From NCBI GenBank assembly GCA_003485015.1, contig DNCN01000073.1:1-12106 (forward strand): 12,106 nucleotides of DNA, written 5' to 3'. A model generated the notes under the pieces. The model saw nothing but the letters and a program-made list of their open reading frames with translations. It did no database searches and was not told the DNA's origin. Of this stretch, positions 7,889-12,106 are shown piece by piece. The first letter of the stretch is position 1, and each line of letters begins with the position of its first letter. The stretch comes from a bacterium (GTDB lineage Bacteria; UBA9089). Both the position numbers and the translations under genes were made by a program.

Positions 7889-8978
7889 TCCTGTGCAGTA
7901 ATCCAAAGGCTCAATACCTTTCCTATAAGGATGAGATCGATACTGCCCTCTTACGGGTGTTGGATAAAGGGCAGTATATCCTTGGCGAAGAGGTGAAAGC
8001 ATTTGAGGAAGAATTTGCTCGTTATATTGGTGTCTCTTATGGAATCGATGTGGGTAGTGGAACAGAGGCCATCCATCTGGCCCTTATTGCTTGTGGAATA
8101 GGAACAGGTGATGAGGTGATCACTGTCTCACATACGGCTGTGGCCACGTGGCAGCGATTGTATTGGCAGGTGCCATACCAGTATTGGTGGATATTGAAGA
8201 AGACTATTATACCATTGATCCACTAAAGATAAAAAGGGCACTTACCTTCCGAACGAAGGCAATAGTTCCTGTCTATATCTATGGGCAACCAGCTGATATG
8301 GACCCTATATTAGAAATTGCTGAAAGATATAATCTTAAGGTAATAGAGGACTGTGCTCAAGCTCATGGAGCAACCTACAAAGGAAGACGTGTGGGTTCAT
8401 TTGGCAATATGGCCTGTTTCAGCTTCTATCCGACTAAAAACTTAGGTGTCTTGGGGGATGGGGGAATAGTGGTAACCGATAATGAAGAATTGGCCAAGAA
8501 GGCATCCTTGTTGCGGGAGTATGGCTGGGCTGAGAGGTATGTGAGCCATCTTACCGGATGGAATACGAGATTGGATGAGATCCAGGCGGCCATATTACGG
8601 ATTAAGCTACGACATCTTGATGAGGATAACTCAAAGAGGGTGTATCTTGCCGAAATATACAAGCGAGGACTCGAAGAAACAGGTTTAACTCTGCCCAGAA
8701 AGAGGGAAGGCTCTACCCATGTATACCATCTGTATGTTGTACGTTCGACCAAACGGGATAGGCTATTGAAATCTCTGAGAACAGGAGGGGCTATAGCCTC
8801 GATCCACTATCCTGTACCTGTACATCTTCAGCCGGCCTATAAGGATCTTTCTTGCAGGAGTGATCTTTTAAAGACAGAACGGATCGTGAAGGAGATAATC
8901 TCACTTCCTATTTACCCAGAGCTTATTGAAGCGGATGCAGAGAAGATAATGAAGATGATAAAGGAGATCATAGAATGA
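7885..8978 (+). CDS. DegT/DnrJ/EryC1-type sugar aminotransferase, frameshifted
   Basis: This is a PLP-dependent nucleotide-sugar aminotransferase of the DegT/DnrJ/EryC1/StrS family. Frame one runs from ATG 7885 through 'DKGQYILGEEVKAFEEEFA' and 'GSGTEAIHLAL' to 'VITVSHTAVAT'. Frame two continues from about 8148 with 'VAAIVLAGAIPVLVDIE', 'VIEDCAQAHGA' and 'FSFYPTKNLG', whose Lys (codon 8436-8438) should hold PLP. Adding one G at 8147-8148 (ACGTGG to ACGGTGG) joins them into 364 residues, the normal family size. All usual regions are then present, including 'NTRLDEIQAAIL' and 'HYPVPVHLQPAY' near the C-terminus. The enzyme would transaminate a keto-sugar nucleotide at C3 or C4, and its position directly after the C-methyltransferase suggests the same sugar. 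ATGA overlaps occur at both ends. Confidence 0.87.
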
Positions 8979-9733
8979 AGGAGTTCAACATCTGGGAAGG
9001 TTCTCTACCGTAGCTTTGAAGAGGCTCCGAAGTATGGAGAGGGATTTGAAGGTGAAGTATGGGCTGCACAAAGGCACTTGAGAGGACAAACAGACTATTG
9101 GAAATAGCAAAGGAGGGGAGGGCCATACCCTCTGTAGTCGCCTATTCTCGCAGTCTGCTCCCCTTTCTAGTTGTTCTACTTCAAGAAAGGTCAGAAAGAG
9201 TAAAGATCTTAGACTTTGGTGGTGGTTTAGGCTTTACTTACATTCCGGTTATCTATGGCTGTATTGAACAGTCCATAGACTACCATGAGGCAAAAAAGAT
9301 CTGTGAGTTAGGCAGGCACATCTTTAAGAATGACCCCAGGATCCATTTCTATACCTCTCTCCCCAAGGATCTGGAGAGGGTAGATATCATCCATTTAGGG
9401 TCCTTGCTTCAATACATCGATGATTATAAGAGTCTTATCAATACCCTAACAAGGTATGAACCACAATATCTCTTATTTACTGATCTTATTGCCGGGGATA
9501 TACCCTCCTATGTAACAGTTCAAAACTACTATGGGTCGAAGATCCCCTATCGATTCTTTAATATCAATGAGATAATTGAGGTTATGGCATCAGTAGATTT
9601 CAGGCTGATATTTAAATCTACTTATATTGGCACATATTTGGGTAAGGAGCAAGAAGTATCCCAGAACAATTTCCATGAGGAATATCGATTGGGAAACACA
9701 TGTATTCTATTATTTACAAGGAGGAACCGATGA
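8975..9733 (+). CDS. TIGR04325-type methyltransferase with two frameshifts
   Basis: The gene matches the TIGR04325 family of putative methyltransferases found in polysaccharide clusters. ATG 8975 overlaps the previous stop and encodes 'MKEFNIWEG'. A second frame from about 9000 gives 'YRSFEEAPKYGEGFEGEVWA', the usual family N-terminus. A third frame carries the rest from about 9070, including the SAM-binding 'ILDFGGGLGF', 'LGSLLQYIDDY' and 'KIPYRFFNINEII'. Removing one T at 9001-9002 and adding one A at 9070-9072 makes one protein of about 252 residues. The ATG at 9059 opens the last frame but is not the likely native start. The reaction of this family is uncharacterised as far as I know; sugar or lipid-carrier methylation is inferred. 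The stop overlaps the next start as ATGA. Confidence 0.78.
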
Positions 9734-10188
9734 TTGATAAGGTAGTGATAAAGAGACTACCAACCCACACTGATGAAAGGGGGTTTTTCCGGGAGATTAT
9801 CCGGGTGACCGACGATCTCTTTGAAGAGGGATTCGGCCAGTGGAGCCATTCGTTTATGTTTGATGGAGTGATCAAAGCATGGCATTATCACCGCATCCAG
9901 ACTGACTGGTGGTATGTGGCCAGTGGTGTACTTCGAGTGGGACTGTATGATCTTCGTAAAGATTCCCCAACCTATAAACAGACCATGGACTTCTTGATGG
10001 GGGATCTACAGCCTGCCCAGATCGTTAAGATTCCTCCAGAGGTAGTTCATGGGTGCAAGACAGTCCAAGGGCCGGTTCATCTACTCTACATCACCTCTAA
10101 TGTGTATAACCCTGAGGATGAACTTAGACTTCCTTACGATGACCCTGGGATTGACTTTGACTGGCTGAAAGGGCCACCCATCAAGTAA
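9730..10188 (+). CDS. Short RmlC-like cupin (dTDP-sugar 3,5-epimerase family)
   Basis: This intact 152-residue cupin belongs to the dTDP-4-dehydrorhamnose 3,5-epimerase family. Visible family features are 'DERGFFREI' (15-23), 'VIKAWHYH' (47-54, containing the usual active-site His position), 'VGLYDLRKDSPT' (70-81), 'IPPEVVHGC' (101-109) and 'YNPEDELRLPYDDPGIDFDW' (126-145). It is about 30 residues shorter than typical RmlC. By eye, the active-site Lys expected shortly after the His is replaced in 'QTDWWYV' (57-63), and the acidic partner after the HG motif is not obvious. It may therefore catalyse only one epimerisation, another isomerisation, or only bind a sugar. ATG 9730 overlaps the methyltransferase stop; the longer in-frame extension upstream lies inside that gene and is not used. 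It probably works on the same nucleotide sugar as its neighbours. Confidence 0.82.
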   Translation: MIDKVVIKRLPTHTDERGFFREIIRVTDDLFEEGFGQWSHSFMFDGVIKAWHYHRIQTDWWYVASGVLRVGLYDLRKDSPTYKQTMDFLMGDLQPAQIVKIPPEVVHGCKTVQGPVHLLYITSNVYNPEDELRLPYDDPGIDFDWLKGPPIK

Positions 10189-10237
10189 TGTGGGTCAATT
10201 TACCGGTGTAAACTTTGTATTTTTGTGAGACTTTCTT

Positions 10238-10753
10238 ATGAACTTACGAATAGAAGAGAAGATAATCTCTTATTTTGAACGAAGGCGAATTTTGGTTACT
10301 GGGGCTAGTGGATACCTGGCAACCAACCTGATCCATTCTGTGAAAGATATTGACTGCACGATCGTCCGGTTGAGTAAAAGTAGTAAGTTCCTACCCGTAA
10401 AGGGAGGGCAGATCTTATAGATATCACGGGAGATATTTGTATGAGGGAGACTTTTGGGCAGATTTTAGAAGGTGTAGATATCGTCTACCATCTTGCTGCC
10501 CAGACTAGTGTGTATGTGGCAGATAAAGATCCATTGACTGATTTAAAGATTAATGTTTTACCTATGCTGAATCTGTTGGAGACTTGTCGAGATAGAAAAT
10601 GGAGGCCAATTGTCATATTCTCAGGTACGGCTACCGAGGTGGGTATCCCTCAAGGCTTGCCAGTCAAATGAGACTCATAAAGATTGCCCAATTACCATAT
10701 ATGACATTCATAAATTAATGACTGAAAGCTATTTAAAATATTATTACCAAATT
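10238..10753 (+). pseudogene. N-terminal half of an NAD-dependent epimerase/dehydratase (SDR), frameshifted
   Basis: This is an extended SDR of the nucleotide-sugar epimerase/dehydratase type, preserved only up to its catalytic region. Motifs in order are 'RILVTGASGYLATNLI' (NAD-binding Gly-rich loop), 'ADLIDITGDI', 'VDIVYHLAAQTSV', 'IFSGTATEVG' and 'TIYDIHKLMTE', the last with the Tyr-x3-Lys catalytic pair. Three frames are used. Adding one G at 10402-10404 and removing one A at 10666-10668 joins them. After 'SYLKYYYQI' the protein switches directly to the middle of a different SDR, so its own C-terminal substrate-binding half is missing. As it stands it cannot make an active enzyme. The 49-base gap before it contains only a seven-codon frame overlapping the upstream stop. 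The start at 10238 has a weak ribosome-binding site. Confidence 0.7.
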
Positions 10754-11422
10754 AGAGATTCTCTCCATGTGGGTTTTTATGACATGCTCAACTTTGACCA
10801 ACTCTCTCAATATGTGAGAGACAAGGATATCATCTTTAATTGTGCAGCCTCCACATCCCATCCTTTCTCAATGAGAGAACCCTGGATCGATCTGGACGTG
10901 AATAGTGGAGGTACATTCAATCTTTTGGAAGTTATTCGCCGTTTTAATAGAGAGGCGAGATTAATCCATCTTGGCACTAGCACCCAGTTGGGCAGGCTCC
11001 AATACCGACCCGCTGATGAGAAACACCCTGAATTTCCTCTCGATATCTATTCAGCCAACAAGTCTGTTTCGGAGAAATACGTGCTCATCTACGCCAACGC
11101 CTACGAAATACGGGCCACTGTCCTGCGTCTATCTAATATGTCTTTGGACAAAGGGCCTGTATAAATAGTCCAGAGGTTACCTTTAACAATTATTTTATTG
11201 GCCTGGCCATACAGAAGAAAGAAATATCAGTCTTTGGTGAAGGTAATCAGATAAGGAACGTAATCTATGTAGAAGATGTTGTTGATGCACTTATTCTTGC
11301 ATCCCAAGCAGATGGAATCAGTCCAAAGGAGCTTTGAATTGGAGCCCTCGATACGATCTAAAAGTGGTTTGATTAAAACCAGGGAGTATTACGAGAATTG
11401 TCTCAAAGAATATCTACGGTGA
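10754..11422 (+). pseudogene. C-terminal portion of a second NAD-dependent SDR, with frameshifts and internal loss
   Basis: The reading frame enters this second extended SDR after the point where its NAD-binding loop should be. It contains 'KDIIFNCAASTSHPFSM', 'LIHLGTSTQLG', 'DIYSANKSVSEKYVL' with catalytic Tyr-x3-Lys, 'VLRLSNM', and, in the next frame, 'FGEGNQIRNVIYVEDVVDAL'. Adding one T at 11143-11145 joins these. Further breaks follow near 11321 and 11360. Past them, 'WSPRYDLK' and 'GLIKTREYYENCLKEYLR' are the usual extreme C-terminus of this family, ending at TGA 11420-11422. The roughly 40-50 residues normally between 'DVVDALILA' and 'WSPRYDL' are absent. It is therefore damaged at the N-terminus and near the C-terminus. 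Sugar specificity is unknown. Confidence 0.68.
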
Positions 11423-11426
11423 AACT

Positions 11427-12010
11427 ATGAAGATTGTAATTACCGGTGCCTTAGGACATATTGGTTTCCGGTTAATCCGTGAAATACCAAGGATTTTTCC
11501 TGAGACTGAAATTATGATGATTGATAACCTCTCAACTCAACGCTACTGTTCAATGTTTAACCTACCTCCTGAGGGAAGATACCGTTTTATTGAGGGAGAT
11601 ATTTAGAGATAGAATTAAAACCGATCTTTGAGGGCGCTAATGTTGTTATACATTTAGCTGCAATTACCGATGCCGCTAGCAGCTTCAAGAATAAAGAACT
11701 GGTAGAGAATGTCAATTACCATGGAACCGTTAGAGTAGCAGAAGCCTGTAAGACTGTAAAATGCCCCATGATTCACCTCTCATCAACCAACATCTATGGG
11801 ACCCAGCGGGAGCTTGTAGATGAAGAATATTCCCTTTTAGAATTACAGCCTCAAAGTCCCTATGCCGAGACAAAATTAAAAGAAGAAAGATTTCTCCAAA
11901 CCCTGGGTGTTTCAGAAGATTTGCGTTTTATTATCTGTCGTTTTGGAACGATATGTAGGGCTTCTCCAGGGATGCGGTTTCATACTGCAATCAATAAGTT
12001 CATAGTATAG
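11427..12010 (+). pseudogene. Third NAD-dependent SDR, frameshifted and truncated
   Basis: ATG 11427 begins a third extended SDR with 'KIVITGALGHIGFRLI' (intact GxxGxxG loop), 'MMIDNLSTQRY' and 'RFIEGDI', then hits TAG 11604-11606. Adding one T at 11602-11604 continues it as 'LEIELKPIFEGANVVIHLAA', 'MIHLSSTNIYGTQ', 'SPYAETKLKEERFL' (catalytic Tyr-x3-Lys) and 'CRFGTICRASPGMRFHTAIN'. The protein ends at TAG 12008-12010, about 194 residues in, although relatives continue for over 100 more. The bases after 'NKF' no longer resemble this family, which suggests an insertion or break at about 12002. The start lies 4 bases after the preceding SDR stop. Before damage it was probably a nucleotide-sugar epimerase or dehydratase. 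Confidence 0.7.
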
Positions 12011-12106
12011 GAATTTCCTTTGTAAGTCCTGTGATATGAAGTGGTGTAAAAATACTTATCCTTAGAACCTCCTTTAGCTATAATGGAGGCATGAACCAAA
12101 AGGAGA
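12002..12106 (+). mobile_element. Possible left end of an insertion sequence
   Basis: Coding similarity to the SDR stops at about 12001 and the sequence becomes AT-rich and non-coding, followed by ATG 12091 opening a frame that begins 'MNQKE' and runs off the window. Interruption of a gene by a short non-coding lead and a new start codon is typical of an insertion-sequence end. The layout is reminiscent of IS256/mutator-type elements, but that is recollection, not a match. Without the right end, terminal inverted repeat or target duplication, the call stays tentative. Confidence 0.4.
12068..12089 (+). promoter_or_regulatory. Hairpin enclosing the GGAGG upstream of a start codon
   Basis: CCTCC (12068-12072) pairs with GGAGG (12085-12089). 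TTA (12074-12076) pairs with TAA (12081-12083), with one T-T mismatch between the stems and a four-base loop GCTA. The GGAGG is the only candidate ribosome-binding site for ATG 12091, although the one-base spacing is unusually short. RNA read in from outside would hide this site. Known transposases such as those of IS10 and IS50 use comparable hairpins to prevent translation from impinging transcripts. A TATAAT-like box at 12079-12084 overlaps the loop side. Confidence 0.4.

Noticed and set aside
9059..9733. Methyltransferase starting at ATG 9059
   Set aside because: Upstream frames encode the family's characteristic N-terminus, so this ATG is only where the last intact frame happens to open.

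Overview
The window looks like bacterial accessory DNA: a surface-glycan or flagellin-glycosylation cluster in which every recognisable gene runs on the + strand. Base composition leans towards A+T. The Maf/DUF115-type protein suggests a motile bacterium, and the family-9 glycosyltransferase suggests a Gram-negative-type envelope. The 'CACAGATT' and 'CGCAGAGAC' intergenic repeats are, from memory, common in genomes of uncultured environmental bacteria. I cannot name the organism.

Layout. Positions 1-340 are a long imperfect inverted-repeat element, followed by a short non-coding or remnant stretch to 427. Next come a CgeB-like glycosyltransferase (428-1591), a Maf/DUF115 protein (1594-3324), a 70-residue helical protein (3364-3576) and a family-9 glycosyltransferase (3576-4667). 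All four are intact. From about 4680 on, almost every gene is broken by single-base frameshifts: a SAM methyltransferase (4682-5444), a second CgeB-like glycosyltransferase (5441-6603), a zinc-binding sugar C-methyltransferase (6676-7888), a DegT-type aminotransferase (7885-8978), a TIGR04325-type methyltransferase (8975-9733), an intact short RmlC-like cupin (9730-10188), a chimera of two nucleotide-sugar SDRs (10238-11422) and a third, truncated SDR (11427-12010). The last hundred bases look like the start of another element, probably an insertion sequence interrupting the last SDR.

How the genes may work together (inference). The C-methyltransferase, aminotransferase, RmlC-like cupin and SDRs are the kinds of enzyme that build a branched or amino deoxysugar on a nucleotide carrier. 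The two CgeB-like proteins and the GT9 enzyme would move sugars onto an acceptor. The Maf/DUF115 protein points to flagellin as one possible acceptor. Many genes overlap by ATGA or TAATG, so the block reads as one translationally coupled operon.

Main caution. About twelve frame breaks lie between 4768 and 11604 and none between 428 and 4667. Nearly all can be repaired by adding or removing one base, usually in a short homopolymer. This may be consensus error, genuine decay next to a mobile element, or both. Larger losses are also likely inside the SDR region (near 10754 and 11325).
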